Assembly: GCA_028554755.1 (NCBI GenBank)
Contig: JAPTOF010000002.1
Coordinates: 29,829,001 to 29,893,000 of the forward strand
Direction of reading: 5' to 3'
From: Cordia subcordata
Taxonomy: Eukaryota; Streptophyta; Magnoliopsida; Boraginales; Cordiaceae
DNA length: 64,000 nt
Under the pieces are notes generated by a model. It did not search any database. It worked only from the letters and a program-made list of their open reading frames with translations, and had not been told where the DNA came from. Positions 24,164 to 34,467 of this stretch are shown one piece after another. Made by a program: the position numbers and the translations under genes. Each line of letters begins with the position of its first letter. Position 1 is the stretch's first letter.

Positions 24164-27100
24164 AAGAGTACTCCCATAAATTAATGTAAACAGATTGGAA
24201 TAATCCTTTATTTTGGTTTTGTTTTCGGTGTCTTGGATTGAAATATATAGTCCATTCAAAATTAAACTACTAGTGCAAATACTTATTGGTGTTTAATTTG
24301 ATGAAATTAGTACTCGACATATTTTTAAGTTGATTTTCTGTTCAAATTAATTTTTTAAGTAAATGGTTAAGATTACGTTTGATCATGGTTTTAAAACACT
24401 GACAATTACAATTACGGCTAAAGATTTTCAAAACTTAGGTTCCGATTTCCAATTCGGTTTCTCTAATTTAGAATGCGTTGCGACATTCGGTACACCAAAA
24501 AAAATTCTAATATTGAAGTCAATCTAATTAATTTTGTTTTAGGTAAAAAAAAAGTTCTGGTTATAAAAGGGAAAGAAACAAATCGAAAGACAACTACTTT
24601 CTCAACGTTAAATAACGTAAAGACCATTTCTCTGGCCAGCTAGAATGATAACAACTCCAAATAAAATAATCAAACATTAATTTCTAGATAAGCTAAGGTG
24701 TTGCAAAGTAGAGGTGGTCAATGTTTCGATAAGATGCCTTACTCCATAAGCATATGTCAGAAGAAGCTTCCATTCTAAGCAACTAGCTATAAAAATTTCA
24801 CCATTGACAATAAATAAATAAATAAACTATCCCATCCCTCAGATCAGGTGTGTAGTTGATCTAAAATAATCGATTTACGCTGTAATCATTAATTGACCAG
24901 GATATTAAAATCTCACTGCTTAAGAAAATGCACCTACTACAAAAATTAACTTGAGTTCAGTTAGTCAATTTATATATTAGTGGACAAAAAATATATTATC
25001 TAGACGAGCAAATAAATTGACCTCCAAATTAAGAATTACCTAACCAAAATTTTTTATCAGAATGTTTATTCTGCATTTGAAGTGCAAATTCAACGAAAAT
25101 TTTGGTGTTCTTTTGAATGTAGCATATTGATCTTACTTTTTTTTTTTAACATAATATATTGTAGATTTAAATGTACCTATGAAAAATTATACGAAGAAAA
25201 GTACGTAGAGTGATTGCAAACACGAGAAGCTCATTAAAAATTATTTTCGTTTGCCGAAAATTCAGCCTTTGCTTTTCTTGGCAGTGACACAAAGTCATAA
25301 TAACATGTGAAATCTAGAATTGGAAAGGAAAAAAGAGATGAGAATAGAACCAAATTATTCTAATCTAATTGTTGGGACCCTTTCTAACACAAAGACATCT
25401 TTAGTCCATCACCCATATGCTCTTCTATATCGTTTCATGATATACTTTTCTTCATCGGATTCGATTTGAATTTGGGTACTTTTCGAAGTCACTTGCACTT
25501 TTTTCTCGACTTCCCCGGCAAGAATCGGTCATGATTATATATCTTGAAATATTTTGTCTTTATATGTATGACTTGTTATTGTTTCTTCTATTCACGTACT
25601 GGATTCGTTATAGATTTTATATTATCAAAATTTATAAATAATAATAATAATAACAAAATTAATAATATTAATTATATTGTGTTTTAAGAAATTTATAAAA
25701 TTGCAAACCAAATTAATATGTTGTCAATAAATAAACTAATACATGCCGGAATCATAATTTATTTTTCTATGTAAATTTTTAATTAGATTAGATCCTTTAG
25801 TTAACTCTTAAATTAGATCCTTGATATTAGTAAATGAGGTTAAATTATTAAGAAAGGCTATTATAAGACAATAAAAGGTATATACATATAAATGAATGGC
25901 AATATATATGTTATGTAGTTGAGGGTAGGAGTGCAAATTAGGTGTAAGATAACTTGTATTGGAAGACTGATGTTACATGCAATGCCACGAGGCAAGGATA
26001 CTAATATGTAAAAATTTGTACAATACTTTATTAGCAAGGAACAGAATTTAAAATCGTTTAATTTTTTGATCTGGATGCAAATAATGTTCCACTATGCGTC
26101 ATGTGACAATGTAAATACGTTGCATTTGGTGAGACGTAGCATCACCTGCTAGAAACACACATTTATACGTAGATCGATAGATAAATAGATAGAGCAGTAT
26201 TTGTTTTTGATAGGTGAACAATTGTTAATCATGATTAACAATTTTAAATCATAAGTCTTTGGTAATAATATCCTCTAGTAAACCCTCGACATAAGTATAC
26301 GTAAAGCATTAACATGCATGTTCGGACAAAAATTACAAGCTCGACCTTTCGCAATATAGTGTTGGTTTCTTGAAAGATTTCATGTGAAATGTATTGCTTT
26401 TCCTTTTTATTAGGGTTAAAGAAAATAGCATATTCTACTCCTTGAAAATATCTATTTATTATTATTATTTTTTGTAATCGAGCTAGTCTTGGTTATTGAA
26501 AAGATTGCAGGTGAAATTACCTTTTTTCCTTTATGTCAGGGTTAAAGTCTTATAGAAAATAGTATGTTCTATTCTTAAAAGATATTTTGTCTCTACTTAC
26601 AAGATAAATTTACTTAAGAAAATGTCAAACTCAATCACGTCAAAGTCCAAAATTTCATAACACGAAATTTGTAAATTTTGAAACACATGACTTTGTTTAA
26701 AAGAGTAACTTACTAAGTGAAAGCGATAGCTTCTAAATTACATATGCTATCCCATATATTAGATAATCTATATCTCAAACGAGAAGCCAGCTTTCCTTTC
26801 CACCGTCATTTGCTTTATCCTTTATCTTTTCTTCCTGTCACCGATATATTATAGCAATAAATATATAAAACTCTTGATTATTCTAAGAAATTAAAAGGTG
26901 CAAATTTAAGAAACTCCATTTTTTTTTTTTGGGTAAGAAACTCCACTTAAACTATTATGAGGAGCAGCGCCTTTATTTCCCACAAAGAACGTGTTTGGCC
27001 TGCGTTTGTAAACGAGAGCACGATTATACAATGGACACAAATTTCAGCATAGCTGTATCCTATTCCTGGTGGACAAAATTGAGCACAAATTAAAAGCTAG

Positions 27101-27164
27101 GACCACTGTCCTTGTTTTGTAAACCGGCATTTATGGAATTTATTGGCATATTCGTTTACAAAAA
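23315..27164. other. AT-rich intergenic DNA with a TA microsatellite
   Basis: Nearly 4 kb without a recognisable gene. A perfect TA run occupies about 24127-24162. A 24-bp perfect palindrome lies at 26220-26243. Two similar stretches near 26360-26420 and 26487-26550 (TTGAAAGATTTCATGTGAAA... versus TTGAAAAGATTGCAGGTGAAA, each followed by CCTTTT and AGGGTTAAAG) suggest an old short duplication. Confidence 0.5.
26220..26243. repeat. Perfect 24-bp palindrome
   Basis: AATTGTTAATCA followed directly by its exact inverse TGATTAACAATT, with no spacer. It could be a dimeric protein-binding site or simply AT-rich chance; there is no adjacent gene. Confidence 0.7.
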
Positions 27165-27628
27165 TTTTGCACAACAGGTATAAATAGATTATGAGGAAGT
27201 AGTTCAAGTGGTTGAACCTATTTGTTTTAAGAGTGAGGTCCTGAATTCAAATATCATAAGGGACGGGAAGTTGGATTGAGAGTAAAGGTAAAGAAAATAG
27301 ATTTAACTAAAAAAGGAAAAGAAAGAAGAAAATTGGTTAAGTCCCTTATAGTTAAGTTAAAATTTCATCTCCACTAATAAAATAATCTAAATAGATTGCT
27401 TTACCCATTTACCCGTTATTTTTCTTGATTTCTGGGACAGGATTATTATCCGTTATTTTTCAGGTGTTGTATCAAGATCTCAACCTCACAACCAAACTAG
27501 TACAGAACCGAGTTCTTCATCGGGCTTAGCCCAAGTTATGTAATTTTTCAGATTTTATTCATCCTCCTTGTCGGAACTTATAATTGTTGTAAGCATGGAA
27601 ATAATGTAATCAACCATTTTGTAACCTT

Positions 27629-27663
<35 letters not shown>

Positions 27664-28410
27664 CAAATCGACAACCAATTCTGATCGGGAGATGCTCTTA
27701 AGTTACGAATGATGGGCCATTTATTAGAGAGTAGACTTTGGGCCTTGGTCCAAGCCATTTCGGGACATTAAGCTCATGGAGGAAACCTGTTAGCTGATTT
27801 GTTTTCAGTTTCCAACTCCATTTGCTTAGACCATAGCTACTCCTTAGTTTGTCTTTTTTCCTTTCCCCCCCCCCCCCACCCCACCACAAGAACAAGTGTA
27901 ACGGATCATTATTTGTCCTTGTTGTTTTAAAATAAAAATTATATGAATCCCTAAAGTTTTATAGACTTGCAGAAATTCATCCTTGTTCTTTTGTTTTGGA
28001 CTATGAGCCATATATGTCTCCAAACAGAGAATATATTAAACTCGTTTAAAATTACAAATCTAATAGCATAATAATAACTTTTAATATATATTTCAGAGCA
28101 ATCAAAAACCAAAAAAAATTTATCATAGAAAAACATAAGTTTGAAATTAAAATTTTTTATTACGTCATAATCGGATCATTCCATTCAATCTTATTTCAGA
28201 AAGGAACGCAATTTTAGAAGTCTTTTCAGGAAGGCGTGCAATTCAACAGTAGTGTGCCTACCCAACAGACACCATGCAGTCATCTAGTCCAAGTTATTAC
28301 GATGAGATTTTAACTACCACAATAAAAGGTTCCCTTCAAGCTGTGTTTCCACCTACAAGGCAAGTAATTAGACAAAGTGAATAATCGCAATCAATATCAT
28401 CTCTCATGCA
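27165..28410. repeat. Diverged segmental duplication, left copy
   Basis: Homologous over more than 1 kb to 29270-30890. Shared landmarks in order: CACAACAGGTATAAA; AGTAGTTCAAGTGGTTGAA; GTCCCTTATAGTTAAGTTAAA; CCTCCTTGTCGGAACTTATA; AAGCATGGAAATAATGTAAT; TTGCTTAGACCATAGCTA; GACTATGAGCCATATATGTC; CAGGAAGGCGTGCAATTCAA; CAATCAATATCATCTC. A TA microsatellite (27632-27662) and a 13-base C run (about 27868-27880) are unique to this copy. The head looks tRNA-related (an A-box-like TAGTTCAAGTGG and a B-box-like GGTCCTGAATTCAAAT), suggesting a SINE-type element is part of the duplicated block. Confidence 0.7.
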
Positions 28411-28705
28411 TTGGATAGACTATAACCTGTTGTAATTGTAATTGTGAAACATCAATAGAAAATCTTTGGTGTATTTTCTCAACCTTCACAACCATTCCAC
28501 TGTTGAACCCTCTCGGCCCCCAGATTCCACTAGTAAGAATCCTACCCTTTAACAATGGTGAAATTGCAGGAACTCTATCTGGTCGATTCTGCTTTGCGCA
28601 CGTGGACAGGGCAAAATACTTGCCGTGGTAGACAAGCCATCTTGAGACCTTTCTAATCCATCGAGATAAGCAGTTGACAACAATCAAGGAAAAGGAGACA
28701 TGCAT
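28397..28705 (-). CDS. Unrecognised 102-codon open frame
   Basis: GC-richer than its surroundings, between the two copies of a segmental duplication. The frame runs from an ATG at 28705 and includes KVSRWLVYHGKYFALSTCA, SPLLKGRILTSGIWGPRGF and VVKVEKIHQRFSIDVSQ. The composition looks protein-like, but I recognise no domain. It has no obvious promoter, and there is no second copy in the partner duplicate. It may be a relic exon or chance. Confidence 0.2.
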   Translation of the reverse strand: MHVSFSLIVVNCLSRWIRKVSRWLVYHGKYFALSTCAKQNRPDRVPAISPLLKGRILTSGIWGPRGFNSGMVVKVEKIHQRFSIDVSQLQLQQVIVYPMHER

Positions 28706-29269
28706 AATAATAAAATAATCTGTAACCTTTCAAGTGAGAAAGATTAGATTCTTTTTAACCTATTCAGTCAAGCAAATCTTCATACTATAGCTATATGCAA
28801 GAAACCATCAGAATTACAATTCTGTCCGAATTGTTAATTGTTTTGCGGAGATGTAATATTTGGCATATAAGTTTAGGGTAAAATATATTGGATTTTTTTA
28901 ATAGTTTATTAAAGTGTATCGGATCTATTATGTTTTTGTAAGGTCTGGCCCGTATTTTAATGGTATCTAAAGAATATGAAAATATCTATTTTATTTGTTA
29001 TCTTGCCTTTTTTTAATTCTGCTTTTTTTGTATTTCTGCCTTTAATTGCAGTTGTCATATTATATTATTATATTGACTTTGTATCTTAAAAATCAGTGCT
29101 TAGTTTACTGTAATAAGTGTGAGGAAGAAACGAGATACGTGAAGCAGTTAGCAGAGAGTAGTTAGAACTAGAGCGAGAATTCATCTTGCATTTATTATCG
29201 ACATTGTCTTAATAAAATTCTCTTTTTGCCCGTAGAATAAGTATAGGCCGAACCACGTAAAATATTTTT
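28706..29269. other. Intergenic DNA between duplicate segments
   Basis: AT-rich, no gene or repeat end recognised. TTTTGCCCGTAGAATAA occurs twice in quick succession (29225 and 29267), possibly a trace of the duplication breakpoint next to the right-hand copy. Confidence 0.45.
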
Positions 29270-30890
29270 GCCCGTAGAATAATTTTGCACAACGGGTATA
29301 AACGGATTACGAGAGAGTAGCTCAAGTAGTTGAACTTATTTTTTTTAAGAGTGGGGTCCTTAATTTAAATTATATAAAGAACAGAAAGTTGGGTTTGGGT
29401 TAGGGTAAAGAAGACGGATTTAACTGAAAAACCAAAAGAAAGAAGAAAATCAGTTAACTCCCTTATAGTTCGGTTAAAATTTCGTCTTCCGCTAATAAAA
29501 TATTCTAAATACGTTGTGATACCCAGTTAACCGTTATTCTTCAGTTGTTGTATCAAGATTTCAACTTCACAACAAAACTTGTAGAAAACCAACTTTTTCA
29601 TTTGGGCTTAGCCCAAGTAATCTCATACTCAAACTGTACGACATATAGATGCCCAAAACATTTTAGTTACAATTGGAAAAAGTAGGGTGTTGCTTGTCAT
29701 GTTTTCAGATTTTATTTGTCCTCCTTGTCGGAACTTATAATTTTTGTAAGCATGGAAATAATGTAATCAACCTTTAAAGAAAAACAAAAGTGGCAAATTG
29801 TCAACAAATTCTGCTCGGGAGGTGTTCTTTAGTTACGAAAAATGGGCCATTTGTTTCGGCTCGAGGTCTGTCCAAATAAGACAGTGGACTTTGGGCTCCG
29901 GTCGAAGCCCTTTCTGACATTAAGCCCATGGAGCGATGCCTGTTACGCTGATTAGAGTTTAATTTCCAGCTCGATTTGCTAAGACCATAGCTATTCCTTA
30001 GTCTTCCTTTTTTCCTCTGAAGAACAAGTGTTATAAATCATTGTTAGTCCTTTTTATTTTTATTTTCTTAACAAATATATATTAACCCTTAGTGTTTTAT
30101 AAACTTATAGAAAGTCATTCCCTTTCTTTTGTTTTGGGCCATGAGCCATAGATGTCTCCAAATAAAAAATATATTTAAACCGTAACAGTTGGAAAGCAAC
30201 GGTACCAGATTTATTAAGTCTTATTGGTAGATAGTTCTAATATTTTTAAATGGGTGGGATTAAGTTTCAAACCTATAACTTGGGCTTTAATACCATTTCA
30301 GATTTACCACTTCATTTAAAAGTTTTAAGCTTGTAAAAAAGATATTGATTTATTTATTTATTAGTGTGACACCGGTGCGGTGCACAAGAAGCGACATATG
30401 TGATTGAATATATTAAAGTTACAGAGTTTTTGCATCTTACTAAATAGTTATTAAAACAATTATATATTGTAGAATTAATAAAAACAATGATGATATATAT
30501 AGAGAAAGGATATAATATTAATTAAATTAAAATATTTAATACAAGAATGAAACTAAATAAATTATGGAAAACAAAAAATGACCTTAATGGACTTATTTAA
30601 TTAATTGATAAGTAATTATGAAAAGTTTGTCATATAGAACGCCACTTAACAACACGATATTACAACTTATTTTATTTTATTATATAATATAGATATAGAT
30701 TATATTAACAAGTCAATTGCTGCATAGAGCCCACTTGCGATTTTATTTTCCCTTTTATTTCTTCCATCCTATTGCAGAAAGGCATGCAATTGAACCTCTT
30801 GAAATTAGAAATATTTTCAGGAAGGCATGCAATTGAACAGTAGTAACTAGACAGAGTGAATCTCATCGCAATCAATACCATCTCACCTCA
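29270..30890. repeat. Diverged segmental duplication, right copy
   Basis: Partner of 27165-28410, same orientation, about 2.1 kb away. It carries the same landmarks (CACAACGGGTATAAA, GTAGCTCAAGTAGTTGAA, CTCCTTGTCGGAACTTATA, GCCATAGATGTCTCCAAATA, CAGGAAGGCATGCAATTGAA). It contains roughly 500 bp of extra AT-rich sequence between about 30200 and 30760, after the ATGTCTCCAAATA landmark, which is missing from the left copy. That is an insertion here or a deletion there. Divergence is substantial, so the duplication is old. Confidence 0.7.
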
Positions 30891-31523
30891 CCTTATCAAA
30901 AGGAACAACAAATCATTAACAACGATTTAATTTGTTTCACTAGCATGCTTCATTGATAATGCCACTTAACGGTAACCAAAATTATTCAGACCTTAATGAT
31001 TAATTATGATACAATACCAATCATTCAAGATTTTCATAATCGCACTATTTGGATCCGTATTAATTATTATGTGTACGCGTTTACTTTAATTTGATGCATT
31101 TTAAATATTAATGAAAGCCGTTTCTTCAGACCAAAAAAGAAAAAAGCACTTGTAATAACGTTCCAGCAAGGATCAATCATTGTTGGTTTGCTTCGTAGAA
31201 ACTATAGCAACAAAAGTAACATATTTTCCTGACTATTTTCTTTTCTTTTTCTTTTTTTTTTCTTTCTCTCTTTTTTTTTTTTTTTTTTTTGTGATTCCCC
31301 TGCGTCCATAGTTTACCATCCGTTGTACTAAGAAAAGATGCTTTCAATATTTTAACGCCGGGGGGCCATATATGGGCATCTTGGAAAAACTTAGGAAAAT
31401 TAATTTACTACATTATTAACGCAAGTTTGTATGTTAATTCTTAGACAATGAGTTGGACACATTGTCTGTCGTGCCACGTTTTGTTTTTAGTTCCACCCAA
31501 AAGTGATCTACTAGTTCTTTTCT
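30891..31523. other. Intergenic DNA with a polypyrimidine tract
   Basis: No gene recognised. A pure C/T tract of about 65 bases (31228-31290, mostly T) reads as polypurine on the minus strand. Confidence 0.5.
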
Positions 31524-31759
31524 GAACCTGTTTGGATTTATTTTTTTCAAAAATATTTTTTTAACTATTTTTAAAAAATAATTTTTTTAGAAGTTGAAAA
31601 TTTTAACGTCAAAAAAAAAGAAGCATTTGAGGTTTTTATTTTTTTACAAAATTTCAACTTTTTTAGAAGCCAAATCAAATAGTTATTACAAATTTAATGT
31701 AACTTTTTTAAGAAAAAAATATATTTTTCCTTTAAAAAAAAATCAATCTAAATAAGCCC
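31524..31759. mobile_element. Tourist-like MITE (copy 4)
   Basis: About 236 bp. Left end GAACCTGTTTGGATTTA; right end ATCTAAATAAGCCCTAT. Internal A/T tracts and TTTCAACTTTTTTAGAAGCC are as in the copy at 16811. The target duplication is eroded. It lies about 700 bp beyond the 3' end of the first SAUR gene. Confidence 0.6.
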
Positions 31760-32470
31760 TATATCTTAGATGCGAAGATTTAAGATCAATAATTCTCGAT
31801 AAATATGAATATTGTATTATCATCCGTTGGTTTCATTTAAACCAAGGGAAAAAAATTTTCCAGATGAGACCTGATTTGCTGCACGTGGACTCTGCGTTGT
31901 TATTACAGCTCTAACGCGAAGCATAGCACGTTACGGTCAACTATCCTCCCGATAAAAAAGCATGCCACAAAGTAACGATGAGAGTTGATAAGAAAGCAAG
32001 TATTAGCAGAATAATAGACAATTTTTGCTAGCATCGTTGAATTGCTCTATAGTTTCCACTGATCAATCAACAAAATATCACATGAAATTTACAAAATGAC
32101 TCTTTAAAAGCCACTGTTTCCCCTAACGCAATTTGCAATATTTATATATTTCGTGTCTCGACTTTGTAACCGTGGATGACTCGGTGACGATTGGCTCACT
32201 TGTTTGCCTTTGCCACCTCCAATACATTATCCAAAATAGAGTTGATTCGGCTCAGTGACTTGAAACTCAGTTAATTTACACCAAGATAAGTAAATTGAAA
32301 AAATGGAAAAAGGAATCAGAAATAAACCCACCAACTGACCTTTATCAATTGGTAAGCTAAAAATTTGTTTACCCTTTCCCCTTAAATTAGTAGTATCCAG
32401 CCCATGCAGTCCAAGTGAGTCGACTCGGACGACTCAATCCGGGTCAAAAAAAAGTCTTCACGTTTATTTC
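31760..32470. other. Downstream flank of SAUR copy 1
   Basis: Includes the 3' flank of the first SAUR gene (minus strand). From about 32036 it is recognisably similar to the flank of the second SAUR gene (35370-35870), for example TTGATTCGGCTCAGTGACTT here and TTGATTCGGCCCGGCAACTC there. No separate gene. Confidence 0.55.
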
Positions 32471-32926
32471 TTACCATATGGATTTGTCAGTGACTCCATG
32501 CAGAAGGGGTCGTGACTCGGCCCACAACTCATGGTTTTTTCTTATGCCTACGTGGCAATACCTTTGAAAGTCTTCGAACGTCGTAGAGCAGCGGGCTGTG
32601 TTTGGGTTGCTGGACTCGGATCGGGCCAAGAATTTGAGTAATTGCTCGAATACAGACTCATCGCATGGGATGGCTAATGGGCCCGTGTTGGTGAACCCAA
32701 ACTCTTCCTCGGCCTTGACCAATAGTTTCCTAAACAAGGGATGGTTCAGGTACGTGGCTCGAATGACAAACCTCTTGCAATTGGGTCCCACGGTGACTGC
32801 GACGTGTCCGGCCGGCACACTGGCTGGGATCCGACGGGCGGTTGCAGTCATCATGGCCTTCATGCGCCACTTGCGTAACATCTGGTGGAGCCTGACTATC
32901 GAACGGATTTTGCTAGACTTTGACAT
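32471..32926 (-). CDS. SAUR-family auxin-responsive protein (SAUR49/52/53 type), copy 1
   Basis: Intronless, 151 residues. SAUR proteins promote cell expansion by inhibiting PP2C.D phosphatases and so activating plasma-membrane H+-ATPases; that is family knowledge, untested here. Basic N-terminus MSKSSKIRSIVRL (1-13). Conserved SAUR core at about 36-102 with VPAGHVAVTVG, KRFVIRATYLNHP, AEEEFGF and GPLAIPCDE. The C-terminal CHVGIR and ESRPLLHGVTDKSIW are characteristic of the SAUR49/52/53 clade. An in-frame ATG ten codons upstream (32956) is possible, but the start at 32926 aligns with the second copy and the family. A TATA box sits 138 bp upstream. It differs from copy 2 at 19 of the first 100 positions by eye. 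Confidence 0.96.
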   Translation of the reverse strand: MSKSSKIRSIVRLHQMLRKWRMKAMMTATARRIPASVPAGHVAVTVGPNCKRFVIRATYLNHPLFRKLLVKAEEEFGFTNTGPLAIPCDESVFEQLLKFLARSESSNPNTARCSTTFEDFQRYCHVGIRKNHELWAESRPLLHGVTDKSIW

Positions 32927-33063
32927 TTCCCCAATCTTGTGTGGAAAAGGAAGCAAGGGGGATAAGTTAAGCTATTTGTGTTGTTTATGAGCGTTTTTTA
33001 CAATGGTTCAGGTTTTGGGTTAAATGAGAAAGTGAGGGGTCTGATTCGCTGGAACGCGAGGAA

Positions 33064-33070
33064 TTATATA
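33064..33070 (-). promoter_or_regulatory. TATA box of SAUR copy 1
   Basis: TATATAA on the minus strand, 138 bp upstream of the chosen ATG. The second SAUR gene has the same motif at a comparable distance (109 bp), inside homologous flanking sequence. Confidence 0.7.
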
Positions 33071-33079
33071 GGGCTTTTG

Positions 33080-33597
33080 AAGATAATTACAAGGTTGTGA
33101 CAGCTTTGCTGCAGCGCATGTCATTGCCTCTACCTCAAGTCAACATGCTCTGATTATTGGTAGGTTCCAAGTACTTGATAGAAAAACTTCGTGCGATAAT
33201 AGCTTACTGTATGGGGTTTAAAGAAAGACGGATTTAATTTTGAGTTCATTGTATGTCTAATATAATAAAAAGTTGTTGTGTTTATAGCATTTTCACCTAT
33301 ACACTCCCCACAAAAAGATTTGGTAATAAATGCTGATTTATTTATGTTATAATTGCACTATTCACCAACTAACATAAATGACCATTCATTTGTTTTAGCC
33401 TTTTTTTTTTTTTTTTTTGGATTAACTTTTTGAGATCTAGGAAATGCAAACAACCGATGGCGGTTTGGGTCTAAAATTTTCTCACAATGGGGTCTATTTT
33501 AGTAGAAGTTTGGTTTTAAAGAGGATTTGATTTTTTAAAAAAATAGAACATTTGATTTTAAATATTTTTGAAGTTTAAAGAGGATTTTAAATATTAT
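33080..33597. other. Upstream region of SAUR copy 1
   Basis: AT-rich upstream DNA with a long T run (about 33402-33418). I see no further gene. Regulatory sites beyond the TATA box cannot be assigned with confidence. Confidence 0.45.
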
Positions 33598-34080
33598 CAC
33601 AACCCCAGAGTCACTCATTTGAACTTGGGGCCATGAGAAAGTGGTATCAAAGCTATAGGTTATGATCAATGATGCCCGAAGTATGGGTGCTCGGCCTACT
33701 GATATGTGTTGATAATTATGTGGTTTGATATGTGACATGTATAAAAGTGTGCCAATTGATATGAGATTGGATCTATTATGCAACGTGGCATCCCTTGTGC
33801 TGGAACTCATTGTTCAATATATTTGCCCGTTGTTTTGCGCTTAACTTTATAATGTGTATAAGTCTTGGAATTATATATAATTATGGTGATTTCATGTATA
33901 TTTGTGAGATTAAATATGATACGTTTGTGTAAACGTTATGAACGACGTCAATGACAAGATTTGTTATGAAATTAAGGTGTGACTTGTACATGACTTACAA
34001 GATGTGTATTGAGATCGAGCCGTACTCATATATGGTTGGGCAAGTTCACCACTTGAACTTGGAACCGTGACATCTATAGT
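33598..34080. mobile_element. LTR retrotransposon relic with initiator-tRNA primer site
   Basis: TGGTATCAAAGC at 33642-33653 closely matches the TGGTATCAGAGC primer-binding site complementary to initiator tRNA-Met, followed by TATAGGTTATGA as in many plant LTR elements. Just upstream, TCACTCATTTGAACTTGGGG resembles CACCACTTGAACTTGGAACC near 34050, which could be ends of the same LTR. No gag or pol frame is left. The element boundaries are approximate. Confidence 0.45.
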
Positions 34081-34287
34081 CATAAAAAGGCGCAAATAGA
34101 CTACTATTTTGCATAAAAGTGTCCTTTATGAGCTTCTTTTCATAAAGACAAACTGTTCTCCTGAACAAACTTGTAGCTTATACCATTCGAGGTAACAAAA
34201 TTCGACTCCAACGCGTTCCAATTTTTCCAATAGCATTTGGTAATTAATTAGAAGAAGCATATGAAGAATATATAATAATCAGCAGGC

Positions 34288-34467
34288 ATGGCAACCCCAC
34301 AAGATGATTATCTTCTTGGTTGGTCGCTCATATATCTTCATCTATTTTTCATCCTTCTCTGTGGCGGCGTCTCTGCGTGGATAGCCTTCAAGCTTATACC
34401 TTTTGTCGAGAAAACTCTGATTTTGTTCACCTTTTTTGCATTGATTAGTGACGGAAAATGTCTGTAG
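34288..34467 (+). CDS. Unrecognised 59-residue hydrophobic protein, possible membrane peptide
   Basis: ATG GCA ACC opens a 59-codon frame ending in TAG, beginning MATPQDDYLLGWSLIYLHLF. Residues about 11-33 and 42-53 form two hydrophobic stretches separated by KLIPFVEK, giving a plausible two-pass membrane protein. The frame is notably GC-richer and more even in codon use than the surrounding DNA. It lies between the two SAUR genes on the opposite strand. I do not know a family for it. It may be the first exon of a longer or broken gene. Confidence 0.35.
   Translation: MATPQDDYLLGWSLIYLHLFFILLCGGVSAWIAFKLIPFVEKTLILFTFFALISDGKCL

Noticed and set aside
27190..27260. tRNA gene
   Set aside because: A-box- and B-box-like motifs are present but the cloverleaf stems do not form; a SINE-type relic is more likely.
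32927..32956. SAUR copy 1 start ten codons upstream
   Set aside because: The extension is not present in copy 2 and does not match SAUR N-termini, whereas the inner ATG aligns exactly.
32598..32990. Plus-strand open frames opposite both SAUR genes (also 35856-36302)
   Set aside because: They are antisense shadows of intact SAUR frames with no independent support.
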